A DNA stretch of 57,975 nucleotides, taken from JBCDGZ01 sp038750655. Lineage in GTDB: Bacteria > Bacteroidota > Bacteroidia > Chitinophagales > Saprospiraceae. Below, in pieces: positions 34,301 through 42,587 of the stretch (position 1 is the first letter of the stretch; each line of letters begins with the position of its first letter). The translations under genes and the position numbers were made by a program. The stretch spans positions 1 through 57,975 of the forward strand of contig JBCDGZ010000030.1 of NCBI GenBank assembly GCA_038750655.1, written 5' to 3'. The notes beneath the pieces were generated by a model. The model searched no databases. It was not told the origin of the DNA and worked only from the letters and a program-made list of their open reading frames with translations.

Positions 34301-34790
34301 ACAAGAATTGCATCTTGTTCATCGGAAGGTTATAGTCCAAATTCAAAGGCTGCGTGCCCATTCCAATGAGTGCAGTTTCCTCCACTCCATTGAGTACCAA
34401 AGTGGTCTGTTGCTGCTGGTACTGCACATAACTGTAGGTGGGCTGGGTAGTGTAGGCATAGTCCGTACCCGCAAAATCAGTGATCAGATGACTGGGGTGG
34501 GTGGCCTGGACAGAATCCTGCCGGGAAGGGTCAGTAATGAAGGTATTACAACTGTAGTCCCACTCTCGACAACCAACGGCACCGTTACCGACGGCCACAT
34601 CATGACAGCGCATATTATAACTCATCAATATTTTCTCGTAGCCTTGCTCGGGATCATCGGGAAACTGAAAAACATCAGCGCGATTGGTGGATTCCCAGGT
34701 AAAGGTTTGTACGGTAATGGTGTCTTGTGCCTGGACAAAAAAGACCAGTAAAAGCAAGCTAAGCGTAAGGAGGTAGAATTTAAGCTTCAT
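31344..34790 (-). CDS. T9SS-secreted PNGase F-like glycoamidase with LamG insertion
   Basis: An 1148-residue protein with a signal peptide (1-21) and a C-terminal T9SS sorting domain (about 1070-1148). Residues 26-90 match the start of peptide-N-glycosidase F, including two Cys and CREWDY with Asp78. Residues about 620-860 match the rest: Glu648 in SIEMGG, Glu723 in NGEFTPRTHY and the hallmark DRAGWCPGM (763-771). These three acids align by eye with the PNGase F catalytic residues D60, E118 and E206. Between them lies about 570 residues with a LamG/concanavalin-like domain (about 300-500; GRWNHWAFT, IDELQIWSKAL). PNGase F removes N-glycans from glycoproteins. The substrate here is unknown. 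Confidence 0.75.
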   Translation of the reverse strand: MKLKFYLLTLSLLLLVFFVQAQDTITVQTFTWESTNRADVFQFPDDPEQGYEKILMSYNMRCHDVAVGNGAVGCREWDYSCNTFITDPSRQDSVQATHPSHLITDFAGTDYAYTTQPTYSYVQYQQQQTTLVLNGVEETALIGMGTQPLNLDYNLPMNKMQFLYTGSELAAAGLTAGPLKGLRLQIGQGGVMLDALRIRLRASSLTSLDRTQPVLDGFQENYFRNTMMNNGWQDFNFHNPFDWDGSSNIIVELSWSNESTANTIVQFRGDDTGFDAGLITQPLNDQYLPFAGSNIVDVPISTFGDISNEITVAFWNYGFPSSLPSNSTLMEGLDADNNRQVNIHLPWGNGQVYWDCGNDGGGYDRINRAANTSDFAGRWNHWAFTKNATTGQMRIYLNGALWHSGTGLTKAIDVQRFVLGASSNWGLSHLGQIDELQIWSKALDAATIQEWMHRRVNADHPNFFNLEAYYNFDGANSQLLGDASSHGRTAQLVGQASLRQHRGDGAFKNFTSTQRRPNVEFFKGDYEISIQQIAQLDSFPSPANRVIRYEVVNNDLVAIDTVYRWAAGPQPILNTLGDSVGVVMVNPEDSYTIQQLDYFNKFDSKFEILSLVTPYGNGLDLGPEGKTFTFDVTDYAPILKGERRMSIEMGGQWQEELDIKFLFIKGTPPRDVVDIQNVWPFARGGYAAIQADNVFEPRTVQLSPQGQMYKLRSAVTGHGQNGEFTPRTHYLNLNGGSQDFTYQVWKACSENPIFPQGGTWLFDRAGWCPGMATDVHEFDISDQVSPGGTVDIDYGVNGALLDQANYLVSTQLVTYGAPNFQNDVELLDIYRPTGKLEHERINPACNQPQILIRNNGTELLTELTIYYGLTGGQELSFDWSGQLDFLETELIELPIDNVDVWNSSMTNPRFNVRLDGPNGAMDQNPVNNNQQSAFEMPNIFDFADLQFYFRTNNRASENSYTISDHTGQVLISRDNLQNETIYTEELSFPPGCYSLDLQDSGGDGTYYWYWNAIGQQQGFSEILFRRLLNGSIPIPLANFEKEFGGSIHYDFIVPQAVSTEELQNPTLLSLYPNPVSESLHLELQGFQGDDFMVELYDLRGQLLFREAIGATVGKVLHWETDLSNYPAGTYMVKLQNGNKVWVKEVVKS

Positions 34791-34873
34791 CGAACGGAGG
34801 GTTAAGTTTTAGATTAATCCTACTAATTTAGTGAAAAGATCAGAATTGATAAGTACATTGATCACAGAAGACG

Positions 34874-35782
34874 ATGATAAAGTCCAATAATCACTACAAT
34901 ACGCTGGCCTCCTTTCTACAGTCAATTGGCTACGAAACGGTTGATGCACAGTTCGTTATCCATCGATTGCAGGAGGTCTCTCCTCCCCCGCCCTATCAAT
35001 CACCAATCTTTCGAGCCAACTACTTTACGTTTGTATTAATGAAAACGGCCCAAAGTCGCTACACCCTGGATAATAACAGCTACGAAGTACGCGATCAAAC
35101 CCTCTACTTTACCAATCCCGGGCACCTCAAGTCCTTTGCCTTGCTGGATACGATTGATGGCTTACTTATTTCGTTCTCCGAAGAATACCTCAAGCAGTAC
35201 ATCGAATCCGATGTCTTTGCCCTCTTTCCTTATTTGCTCTCCGAGATTGTGCCTCCTCAGTATTTGTCTGACGAGCTATTTGATGAGCTTTGGCAATTGG
35301 GGCAGCAGATTAGGAAGGAAAATGAGAAAGGGGGGCCACACAGTACGATGCTGGTCGCTAGTTATTTTAAAATATTTCTGTTAAAAATCAACGAAAAGCT
35401 CTACCCCGACTATAATCCTCGCGAGGATGGCGACCGCAACTCCGCCATTGTACGCCGCTTCAAAATCAATTTGGAAAACCACATCCGCAGCCTGATTGAA
35501 GGGCGGGCCGAGCAGCTGCACCAAGTCGCCGATTTTGCCGACCTCCAAGGGCTTCACCCCAGCTATTTTTCCACGGTCATCAAAGCTAAAACAGACCGTA
35601 ACGTCTCCGAATGGATCAGCGATAAGATTATCCAAGAGGCCAAGTCCCAGCTGATCAAGAGCAGCGCCTCCATCAAAGAAATCGCCTACCGCCTGGGCTT
35701 CAGTGAGGCCAATTATTTTTCTAAATACTTCAAGAAATATACGGGCAGTACTCCGGGCGCCTTCCGCAAGAGCCAATCTTAG
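34874..35782 (+). CDS. AraC family transcriptional regulator
   Basis: A 302-residue protein with an N-terminal cupin-like sensing region (about 25-160) and a C-terminal AraC/XylS DNA-binding domain (about 200-302) with two helix-turn-helices. The second contains the family signature: SSASIKEIAYRLGFSEANYF followed by KYFKKYTGSTPGAFRKS. It is divergent from the PNGase-like gene (83 nt between starts) and lies 91 nt upstream of an SDR gene on the same strand, which it probably controls. The ligand is unknown. Confidence 0.92.
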   Translation: MIKSNNHYNTLASFLQSIGYETVDAQFVIHRLQEVSPPPPYQSPIFRANYFTFVLMKTAQSRYTLDNNSYEVRDQTLYFTNPGHLKSFALLDTIDGLLISFSEEYLKQYIESDVFALFPYLLSEIVPPQYLSDELFDELWQLGQQIRKENEKGGPHSTMLVASYFKIFLLKINEKLYPDYNPREDGDRNSAIVRRFKINLENHIRSLIEGRAEQLHQVADFADLQGLHPSYFSTVIKAKTDRNVSEWISDKIIQEAKSQLIKSSASIKEIAYRLGFSEANYFSKYFKKYTGSTPGAFRKSQS

Positions 35783-35835
35783 AATCTTACCCTTCTTCCT
35801 TTAATATGTGCATTTATCGCCCTGCATGATGCCCC

Positions 35836-35843
35836 TATCTTTG
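35836..35843 (+). promoter_or_regulatory. Bacteroidota -7 box for the SDR gene
   Basis: TATCTTTG matches TAnnTTTG and lies 30 nt before the ATG at 35874, so the SDR has its own promoter even though it follows the AraC gene closely. The -33 position reads TTTA rather than TTTG. Confidence 0.55.
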
Positions 35844-35873
35844 TGTTATTATTGATATTTAAACATTCCAATC

Positions 35874-36638
35874 ATGCAAGATCAAAACCATAAAACCGCA
35901 TTCATCACCGGAGGAAGTAGAGGATTAGGCAAAGATGCCGCATTGAATATCGCTCGTAAAGGCCACGATGTTATTCTGAGTTACGTACAAAATGAGACCG
36001 CTGCTTTGGCGACGGTTGAAGAGATTAAACAGCTGGGCCGCCGGGCCGCCGCCCTCCAAATGGACGTTAAAAACATCGCCGCCTTCGACCAACTGCGGCA
36101 AACCATCGAAGCGACCCTCAGCGGCTGGGGCAAGCAGGGCCTGGACTACCTGGTCAACAACGCTGGCGTCGGAGGCTATACCCCCATCGGTCAAGGCCAG
36201 GAAGCCGTATTCGACAACCTCCTGCAAATCCAGTTCAAAGGAGTCTACTTCCTCACCGAAGCCCTCCTTCCGCTGCTCAACAGCGGCGGTGGCATCGTCA
36301 ACATCTCCACGGGGCTGACGCGCTTTGCCCTACCCGGCTACGCCGCCTACGCCGCGATGAAAGGCGCCGTGGAGACCTACACCAAGTACCTCGCAAAGGA
36401 GCTGGGCCCCAAAGGTATCCGCGCCAACCTGGTCGCCCCCGGCGCCATCGACAACGACTTCAACCGTGCAGCTTTCGGCAACAATCCACACATAGTCGAT
36501 TTCATCGCTCAGAATACGGCGCTGGGCCGCGTCGGCCGCTCGGAGGATATTGGTAGCGTAGTCGCCTTTTTATGTAGCGAAGACGCCCGTTGGGTCAACG
36601 CACAACGCTTGGAAGCCAGCGGAGGAATGTTTTTATAA
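35874..36638 (+). CDS. SDR family oxidoreductase
   Basis: A 254-residue classical short-chain dehydrogenase. It has TGGSRGLGKD for NAD(P) binding, LVNNAGVGG, the catalytic Ser in NISTGLTRF and YxxxK in YAAYAAMKGAV, and the C-terminal SEDARWVNAQRLEASGG typical of enoyl-ACP-reductase-like and glucose-dehydrogenase-like SDRs. The substrate is unknown. AraC-SDR pairs of this kind are widespread and often respond to small organic compounds. Its last 6 bp overlap the end of the convergent DUF5700 gene. Confidence 0.9.
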   Translation: MQDQNHKTAFITGGSRGLGKDAALNIARKGHDVILSYVQNETAALATVEEIKQLGRRAAALQMDVKNIAAFDQLRQTIEATLSGWGKQGLDYLVNNAGVGGYTPIGQGQEAVFDNLLQIQFKGVYFLTEALLPLLNSGGGIVNISTGLTRFALPGYAAYAAMKGAVETYTKYLAKELGPKGIRANLVAPGAIDNDFNRAAFGNNPHIVDFIAQNTALGRVGRSEDIGSVVAFLCSEDARWVNAQRLEASGGMFL

Positions 36639-37715
36639 ACCTATGGTCTTTAAAAAGGCTATAGTCTCTTCAGAAAATTGGTATAAATTTTCATTGCGAA
36701 GAGCAGCATCTTGATACAAGAAGAAAAAGGCTAGGCAAGAATACTGTGCTTCGATTAGCTTTGCTTTTCCAAATGCTTTTTCGATAGCATCAGCCATGTA
36801 ATAGCCGATAGTATGGCCGCCCCAAGGCAATTGCTGAAAAATAGCCTTTCCCTTTTCCTCAATTTTTAGCGTTGCACCTAAAATGGAGTCGATCTTAGCC
36901 AGGTTGGAAGGGGCAAGACGAACCAGGCTACTGAACTCCTCGACAGTTTCTCGCTGCTGATCGTTGAGCAGAGAATCATTATAGTAGGCGGGTTGAAAAT
37001 ACTTTCGCTTATCCAGAAGGCTCGCTACCCCTTCCAGCGGCATCTTTTTCAAGGCTTGAATAATAGGATAGTATTGACTGGTATCAGGATCATACAGGGT
37101 GTATTTTTTGGATCGGGACCTCAAGGAATGGTGAAATTCATGAGCGAAAAAATCCCTGTTTTCTGCTGTACTCCCTTTCATTAGATGCAGCAGATCTATG
37201 GTGATGACTTCTCCGCCAAATCCATTGTCTTCAAAAAGGGCCAGATAGACAGTTAACTTGATCTCCTCCGGTTTTATATCTGTTGGTAAATATTCGAGGC
37301 TTTTCAGATAGGAGTCCAGATAGACATCGAATTCATACCTGCGGAGGTAGTTCTCTAGGGGCTTCCTTTTAGCCTTAACATCGATAAGGTGTTGAGCAAA
37401 ATATTGGTAGGGACTTTCTGCTCCATCCATCAGCGCCTCCAACCTAGCGGCTTTAGAAGGCATGAATACAATGGGAAGTATCTTTTTTAGAAAGAAGACG
37501 CGGTTGCCAGATCGCTCAATTTGTGCATAGGCTGGATGGAGCGCAAATTTCTTCCACAGTATTTTTGAGGGCTGCTTGTCCAAAGACAAGGTATCTACCA
37601 ACTCCCAAAATACCGAAAGGGCTGAAGTGTCAATTTTCACCTGAGCAAAACTTCCGGAGAAGGAAAATAAAAGAAAAAAGAGGAGGAGGAGAGGGGATGG
37701 CTTTCGATTAGTCAT
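36633..37715 (-). CDS. DUF5700-type putative zinc protease
   Basis: A 360-residue protein with a signal peptide (about 1-24, FSFSGSFAQ). A zinc-binding HEFHH motif occurs in FFAHEFHHSLRSR near residue 190, with a second region (EGVASLLD) that can supply the downstream acidic ligand; this combination matches DUF5700 putative Zn-dependent proteases. It is likely periplasmic or surface exposed. Cleavage of any substrate is unproved. It is convergent with, and overlaps by 6 bp, the SDR gene. Confidence 0.75.
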   Translation of the reverse strand: MTNRKPSPLLLLFFLLFSFSGSFAQVKIDTSALSVFWELVDTLSLDKQPSKILWKKFALHPAYAQIERSGNRVFFLKKILPIVFMPSKAARLEALMDGAESPYQYFAQHLIDVKAKRKPLENYLRRYEFDVYLDSYLKSLEYLPTDIKPEEIKLTVYLALFEDNGFGGEVITIDLLHLMKGSTAENRDFFAHEFHHSLRSRSKKYTLYDPDTSQYYPIIQALKKMPLEGVASLLDKRKYFQPAYYNDSLLNDQQRETVEEFSSLVRLAPSNLAKIDSILGATLKIEEKGKAIFQQLPWGGHTIGYYMADAIEKAFGKAKLIEAQYSCLAFFFLYQDAALRNENLYQFSEETIAFLKTIGL

Positions 37716-37826
37716 CTTTGTATATTTAATTGTTCTACTTCAACTTTAAAGAGCATTGAATTACTCAAAGGTTGCTTACTCCGCCACTAAAAACTTGTAC
37801 CTTAGTTCAAATTAAGCCTTACAATC

Positions 37827-38231
37827 ATGTGGACCTGCCCCCGCTGCGAACGACGCTTCAAGACGCGCAACCAATCGCATATGTGCGTTACCAAAACCCT
37901 CGATGAGCTGTTTGAGAATAAACCTGACCACTTGCTGCTGGCCTTCGACCGGCTGCTGACTTCGGTGATCGACTGGGAGATGAATACGGTGGGGGCCTCG
38001 GTCAACACGGTTATTTTTACCAACAAAAAAGCCTGGCTAATTGTACGACCGATGAGCAAGGAACTGGACCTCAAGTTCTACTACCACGAGCCGATTGAGA
38101 GTGACCGCTTCAAGAAGATTACGCATTACAATAAGAAGTATGCCCATCACATACGGGTGAGAGAGGAGGAGGAAATTACCTCAGAGGTGCTGGAACTGCT
38201 CCGTATGGGCTTTGATTATGCAATGCAATAA
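37827..38231 (+). CDS. DUF5655-like protein with N-terminal zinc ribbon
   Basis: A 134-residue protein. The N-terminus has a possible zinc site, C4-x2-C7 with H18 and C20. The remainder resembles DUF5655, a small alpha-beta domain often found alone or attached to restriction and nuclease proteins (FTNKKAWLIVRPMSKELDLKFYY). The function is unknown. A strong hairpin follows the stop. Confidence 0.7.
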   Translation: MWTCPRCERRFKTRNQSHMCVTKTLDELFENKPDHLLLAFDRLLTSVIDWEMNTVGASVNTVIFTNKKAWLIVRPMSKELDLKFYYHEPIESDRFKKITHYNKKYAHHIRVREEEEITSEVLELLRMGFDYAMQ

Positions 38232-38241
38232 AACAGCTTTA

Positions 38242-38271
38242 CCCTCTGCGCAGTGAACACTACGCAGAGGG
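38242..38271. terminator. Hairpin between convergent genes
   Basis: A perfect 9-bp stem (CCCTCTGCG / CGCAGAGGG) with a 12-nt loop lies 10 nt after the DUF5655 stop and 30 nt beyond the stop of the leftward DUF2807 gene. There is no long T run on either strand, so termination is likely but weak. Confidence 0.5.
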
Positions 38272-38300
38272 ATTCAAGCAGGGCAAAGCTTGGTTAGGGC

Positions 38301-39041
38301 TTAGTTGGCATCGATCACCCGACCGCTGCCCGAGATGTTGACATTCAGAATGGGGCGGCCTTTGTAGCGCACATCGCCGGAGCCGCTAATGTCGACATCC
38401 AAAATTTCTTCGACTCGTACATCGGCATCCCCAGAACCGCTGATGTCGACCTCGCCTTCTAGAGCTTGCAGACCGAAAGCCTCATAGTCGCCAGAGCCGG
38501 AGACTTTGAATTCGAACTCTTCGCAGTTGCCTTCCAGGATGACCCTCCCAGAGCCGGAGATTCGGCTGTCGATGTCTTCAGTATCAACGGCCAGATCGAT
38601 GTCGCCGGAGCCGGATATGCGCAGGATCAGGTCTTCGCTGACAAAGGTATTCTCGCCGAAGATTAGGCCCGAGCCACTGACGTGCAGGCTACGGATGTCG
38701 GGGATGGTAATGAAAAATTTCAGGTCTTCACTGCGTCGGACACAGCGGTCGAATTCGATTTCCCAATTATCATTCTGAACATCTAGTTCAATGAGGTCAA
38801 TGATGTTTTCCTGCCCTTCGACAACCACTCTTTGCGGACTGCCCTGGGTGATGCGGACCTCCGCATTGATACGCAGTTCAATGCTATTGAAATCATTGAG
38901 GTTCAGCTCTTCGGTGATGATGCCTCCTTGGCCGGATTCACAATCCAGAAAACCATCATTGCTATCATCATCGTCAAAGTAGCAGCCGCTAGCGAGTAGA
39001 GCGGTTAGCAAGAATAGGAAAAGCCAATTTAATTTACTCAT
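38301..39041 (-). CDS. DUF2807 (GIN head) surface lipoprotein
   Basis: A 246-residue lipoprotein. The signal ends in the lipobox LLASGC, and the Cys is followed by YFDDDDSND, an acidic surface-export motif. The mature protein has the right-handed repeat of DUF2807 with recurring SGSGD / ISGSG turns (about 115-240) and the opening FNSIELRINAEVRITQG. DUF2807 proteins form beta-helix or adhesin-head-like folds. A surface or adhesion role is inferred from family and sorting motif. It is 25 nt downstream of the small barrel gene, in the same direction. Confidence 0.88.
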   Translation of the reverse strand: MSKLNWLFLFLLTALLASGCYFDDDDSNDGFLDCESGQGGIITEELNLNDFNSIELRINAEVRITQGSPQRVVVEGQENIIDLIELDVQNDNWEIEFDRCVRRSEDLKFFITIPDIRSLHVSGSGLIFGENTFVSEDLILRISGSGDIDLAVDTEDIDSRISGSGRVILEGNCEEFEFKVSGSGDYEAFGLQALEGEVDISGSGDADVRVEEILDVDISGSGDVRYKGRPILNVNISGSGRVIDAN

Positions 39042-39066
39042 GTGATCAATGTTTTGAGTGTTCTAC

Positions 39067-39666
39067 TTACCAATCTCTCCAATTGCCAAAGCCTCCGAAG
39101 CGGAAGGTCAAGGTACCAACCATGCCATTGAAGTGGTCATCGTCAAGGGTACCATCAGCGCGGATGCCATCGACATAGCGGTAGCCAGCAGTTGCGCTGA
39201 TCTTGAAGAAGCGGAAGATATTGAGTTCCAGGCCCAGCTCTGGGGTGACGACGAAGATGCCATCGTCGTAGTCAGGCCCGCCGTCGTCGAATTCGATGCC
39301 AACGCCGCCCCAGCCCAGTTTGACGCTGCTGAAGAGGTGGAGGAGTTTGTATTGTTTGTAGGTGAAGCCCAGCCAGAGGCCACCGTGGCCGATGTCGAGG
39401 CTAAAGTTATCGCCATTGCTATCGAAGAGCTGTTCGGTGATATTGGTTCCGCCGAGGCCATAGCCACCGAGGAAAAAGTTATCGATGATCAGGCCGCCGC
39501 CGCCGCCGATGGCCGTTCCGGTTTCGCCGTCGTAGCTACCGATTTCGACAATGGGGCCGCCGAAGGCCCCAACGACGCGAGCTTTGCGAAAGAGGGTTTC
39601 TTGCTCCTGAGCCAGGAGATTACTGCAAATAGCGAATACGAAAAATAGAAGACTAAGCTTTTTCAT
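39067..39666 (-). CDS. Small outer membrane beta-barrel protein, unknown
   Basis: A 199-residue protein with a signal peptide (1-19, ending LLAQ) and Gly-rich amphipathic strands (GGPIVEIGSYDG, GLGGTNITEQLF, PELGLELNIFRFF, GTLTFRFGGFG), typical of small outer membrane barrels in Bacteroidota. It contains no recognised domain. It is probably co-transcribed with the DUF2807 lipoprotein. Confidence 0.65.
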   Translation of the reverse strand: MKKLSLLFFVFAICSNLLAQEQETLFRKARVVGAFGGPIVEIGSYDGETGTAIGGGGGLIIDNFFLGGYGLGGTNITEQLFDSNGDNFSLDIGHGGLWLGFTYKQYKLLHLFSSVKLGWGGVGIEFDDGGPDYDDGIFVVTPELGLELNIFRFFKISATAGYRYVDGIRADGTLDDDHFNGMVGTLTFRFGGFGNWRDW

Positions 39667-39815
39667 TTTATGATAGTTTTGATGATCCAGCTACCGCTCC
39701 CTTCATCAGCAGGGCAATAGGTAGCCTGTTACGGGGCAGCCCAGAGGGCTGCACCAGTTCCAAAGCACATTTAATATAGTATATGTGTGTTTGTTAGATA
39801 AACGGATAAGTAAGC

Positions 39816-41501
39816 CTAAAATCTTATCCCCAAATTTCCCCCCACCCAAATTCTGGTGTTGGTTGTTCCATTAGTTTCATTGAATAAATCGTAATTCGGG
39901 ATGGTCGAACCGTAGCTCTGGGTATCGGGATCGTAGAGCCGCGACACCATAATATTGATGCTGGGCCCGAAGAACAGGCTGAACTTTCGACCCAGCACAA
40001 ATTCTGGCGTCACTTTGATCTGATTGAGCAGATTGAGTTTCCTGGTTAAACGCTCTCGCTCGTTGACCTGAATACTCAGCAGTTCAAAATTAATCCAGGT
40101 TTTTCTTCCGAGCGCAACGCTGCTTCCCAGACCGTATCCAAAGCCCCAGCTGTACCTATCGTCACGCTCGGGGACATTGGAAAGGCTGTTGTCCATACGG
40201 ACACCCAGATAAAAAATGTTGTAGAAAGAGCGGGCTCCCAACTTGAGCGCCAGATTAGCGTGCAAGACATCGCCAGCCGACCACTCCCAGCGGTTGTAGC
40301 CTTTTTTGACGATATTGAGCAGTCCAATCGGTGCCCCCGAAATGGTATCTGATACATTGATCAGCCCAATTTGAAAGCCGTTGACACGCTTACCGATGTT
40401 AATGATGCTGCTGACCTGTGCGTGTTCAACATCGCCAGCAACATTAAATAATCCTGATATTTGAAGTTTCGTATTGCCGAGGTTAGCATTGAACAAGCCG
40501 GCTACTTGTACGGTTTCTCCATCTCCGCCGACGCCGTTAAACAGCCCGGCAATTTGTACGCCTCCCATATCTCCCTCTACTGCATTGAACAGCCCACCAA
40601 TCTGCACCATCTGACCAGAGCGGGCGACATTCAACAGGCCGGCGGCCTGCAATCCAGTCGTATAGGCTCCGCTGTAGTTGAACAGCCCACCGATCTGCGT
40701 ACCGTGCACCATTCCTTCAACAGAATTCCCCAATCCAGCCACCTGTAACCCAATCATATCCTTTTTGAGCGAGTTGACCAGCCCTCCGACCTCTACCCCA
40801 TCGACACCACCATTGTGGCCCCACAGGACATTGACAGACAGATTATTGGTAATTCCATCGCTGCGCTCCAAATTGGTTCCGACAAAGGGCAGAATAGAAA
40901 TTTGGGCGACGCGCTCGCGGCGTTTTTTCAAATTTTTATCGCGCAACCATTCCGGCAGTTCCTCCAATTCTTGGTCAATCTCAGTGGGCTCCTCCTCCGT
41001 AGGGTCGTCAATTTCGGCGCTGGCCGCCGGCTCGATCTGCTCAGACCCTACCCAGTCGGGGCGCGATGGTGGCGGTGGTGGCGTTTCCACCGTTCCTACA
41101 TCCGCAATCATTTCTTCCACCTCAGGTTGCGGGCTTTCCAGCTGACCGATCTTCCCTCCGATTGGCTCAATCGGGCGAATGATCTGCTTGTTCTTATCTA
41201 CCCGCAGCACCACCTGATCTCCAATGACCGCATAAACCACCTTGGTCTGGCCAAACAAAGTATTGAGCCCTTCCGCCAGGCGCACATTATCGGCCTTGGC
41301 GCTGATGCGCTGTTGTAGTGGCAGATAATCGCGGCTGTACGAGAAGTTGAGCTGGTAAGATTTGCTGATGTCTTCAAGCGCATACTCCAAGCTTACCCGC
41401 TGGTAAGAGAAGCTGATCTTTTTTTCCAAGAGTCTCGACTGCGCGATGCTCAAAAGCGCCGCACAGCAGAAAAGGCTCGTTATCAACAATCGTTTGTACA
41501 T
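39816..41501 (-). CDS. STN-domain protein with LA_2272-type surface repeats
   Basis: A 561-residue protein with a signal peptide (1-21) and a secretin/TonB short N-terminal (STN) domain (about 25-105; SLEYALEDISKSYQLNFSYS, LAEGLNTLFGQT). A Pro/Glu-rich linker covers about 115-190. Then come ten or so repeats of about 20 residues with the core GxQxAGLFN / GxQIGGLxN (about 230-400), like the LA_2272 surface repeat, and a C-terminal barrel-like end. STN domains normally talk to FecR-type regulators from TonB receptors; here the domain is attached to a repeat protein instead. The gene follows fecR with a 6-nt gap, so the two work together. Confidence 0.8.
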   Translation of the reverse strand: MYKRLLITSLFCCAALLSIAQSRLLEKKISFSYQRVSLEYALEDISKSYQLNFSYSRDYLPLQQRISAKADNVRLAEGLNTLFGQTKVVYAVIGDQVVLRVDKNKQIIRPIEPIGGKIGQLESPQPEVEEMIADVGTVETPPPPPSRPDWVGSEQIEPAASAEIDDPTEEEPTEIDQELEELPEWLRDKNLKKRRERVAQISILPFVGTNLERSDGITNNLSVNVLWGHNGGVDGVEVGGLVNSLKKDMIGLQVAGLGNSVEGMVHGTQIGGLFNYSGAYTTGLQAAGLLNVARSGQMVQIGGLFNAVEGDMGGVQIAGLFNGVGGDGETVQVAGLFNANLGNTKLQISGLFNVAGDVEHAQVSSIINIGKRVNGFQIGLINVSDTISGAPIGLLNIVKKGYNRWEWSAGDVLHANLALKLGARSFYNIFYLGVRMDNSLSNVPERDDRYSWGFGYGLGSSVALGRKTWINFELLSIQVNERERLTRKLNLLNQIKVTPEFVLGRKFSLFFGPSINIMVSRLYDPDTQSYGSTIPNYDLFNETNGTTNTRIWVGGNLGIRF

Positions 41502-41507
41502 TAGGCG

Positions 41508-42518
41508 TTATTTTCGGCAACCCTCCCCTGTAAGGCGATACTGGGTTGTTTGTTGGTCTATTTCGAGATTCATACCGAACTGAAGGACATCCAGAATCTG
41601 TTTTAACTCCGGGTTTTGGTAGTTACCCGTAAAATGACAATTCAAAATACGTTCGTCACTTACGTCGATAGTAATGCCAAAATATCGTTCTAGGGACTCG
41701 ATGACCTCCCCCATTTTCATATTGTCAAAAGTCAGACTCTTGGTTTTCCAGGAGGTAGCATTAACTGTTTTCTGGGCTTTCTTCACCAAATCCTTACTGG
41801 TTTTATCCAGCACCCCGGTATTGCCAGCTTTCAGGAGAATGGGTTGGGTCTTTTTTTCATTCAAATCCACCGCCACCTTACCATGCTCCACCGTCACCTC
41901 GATCTGGTTTTCCTTCGGATAGGCCCTCACATTAAAGGCCGTCCCCAGCACCACCGTCCGGGCCTCCCCACTCAAAATCTCAAAGGTCTCATCATTGAGG
42001 TTTTCTACTTCAAAAAAGGCTTCTCCTTCCAGCAATATCTTCCGAGGTTTGAAATCGGGATAGTAGGACAGCGTAGACTGCTCGTTGACCCAGACTTTGC
42101 TGCCATCGGGTAAGGTCAGCTCTTGCGTTTGGCCGGTTTGGGTAACAACACTGTACAGCTGAGGGGGGGCAGGTTGAGGCGGAAAGAACCAATACCCGGC
42201 TGCAACTGCTAGCAAAATTACGGCGGCGATGCGTAAGAGATAAGGACCGATAGACCAACGCTTGCTTTGCTTCGACGGAAGCGCCTTAACGGGGGTTTGA
42301 TCCAGCTGGGGGGCTACTGCCGCCCAGGCCTGATCGATGTCTACCTCAAAATCTGGCTCCTCCTCTCCGGCCAGCGACCAAATCATTCGGGACTCCTCAA
42401 AGAGGGTCTGGTTTGCATCGCTTTCGGCGACCCAGTCCAACAGCTGCTTTTGATCTTCTGCGGAAATATTCCCGGAGAAGTAGCTGGCCATCAAGTCCGA
42501 ATATCGGTTGTCAATCAT
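41508..42518 (-). CDS. FecR family anti-sigma regulator
   Basis: A 336-residue FecR-like protein. The cytoplasmic N-terminus (1-90) carries the FecR motif (YFSGNISAEDQKQLLDWV), one membrane helix lies at about 92-110 (YLLRIAAVILLAVAAGYWF), the periplasmic FecR domain covers about 125-225 (TLPDGSKVWVNEQSTLSYY, GTAFNVRAY) and DUF4974 forms the C-terminus (about 255-330). It holds the cognate sigma factor until a periplasmic signal arrives. The downstream STN-domain protein is the likely sender. Confidence 0.93.
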   Translation of the reverse strand: MIDNRYSDLMASYFSGNISAEDQKQLLDWVAESDANQTLFEESRMIWSLAGEEEPDFEVDIDQAWAAVAPQLDQTPVKALPSKQSKRWSIGPYLLRIAAVILLAVAAGYWFFPPQPAPPQLYSVVTQTGQTQELTLPDGSKVWVNEQSTLSYYPDFKPRKILLEGEAFFEVENLNDETFEILSGEARTVVLGTAFNVRAYPKENQIEVTVEHGKVAVDLNEKKTQPILLKAGNTGVLDKTSKDLVKKAQKTVNATSWKTKSLTFDNMKMGEVIESLERYFGITIDVSDERILNCHFTGNYQNPELKQILDVLQFGMNLEIDQQTTQYRLTGEGCRK

Positions 42519-42587
42519 TGATCAATATGCTTTTCAGTTATAGGACGCTGGGGTTTTGGGTTTACCCCTATGTCCGGGAATGTTTTT

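Noticed and set aside
33759..34751. A 330-codon open frame on the plus strand opposite the PNGase F-like gene
   Set aside because: It mirrors the codon pattern of the real minus-strand gene, has no recognisable domain or signal, and overlaps a protein with clear catalytic and sorting motifs.
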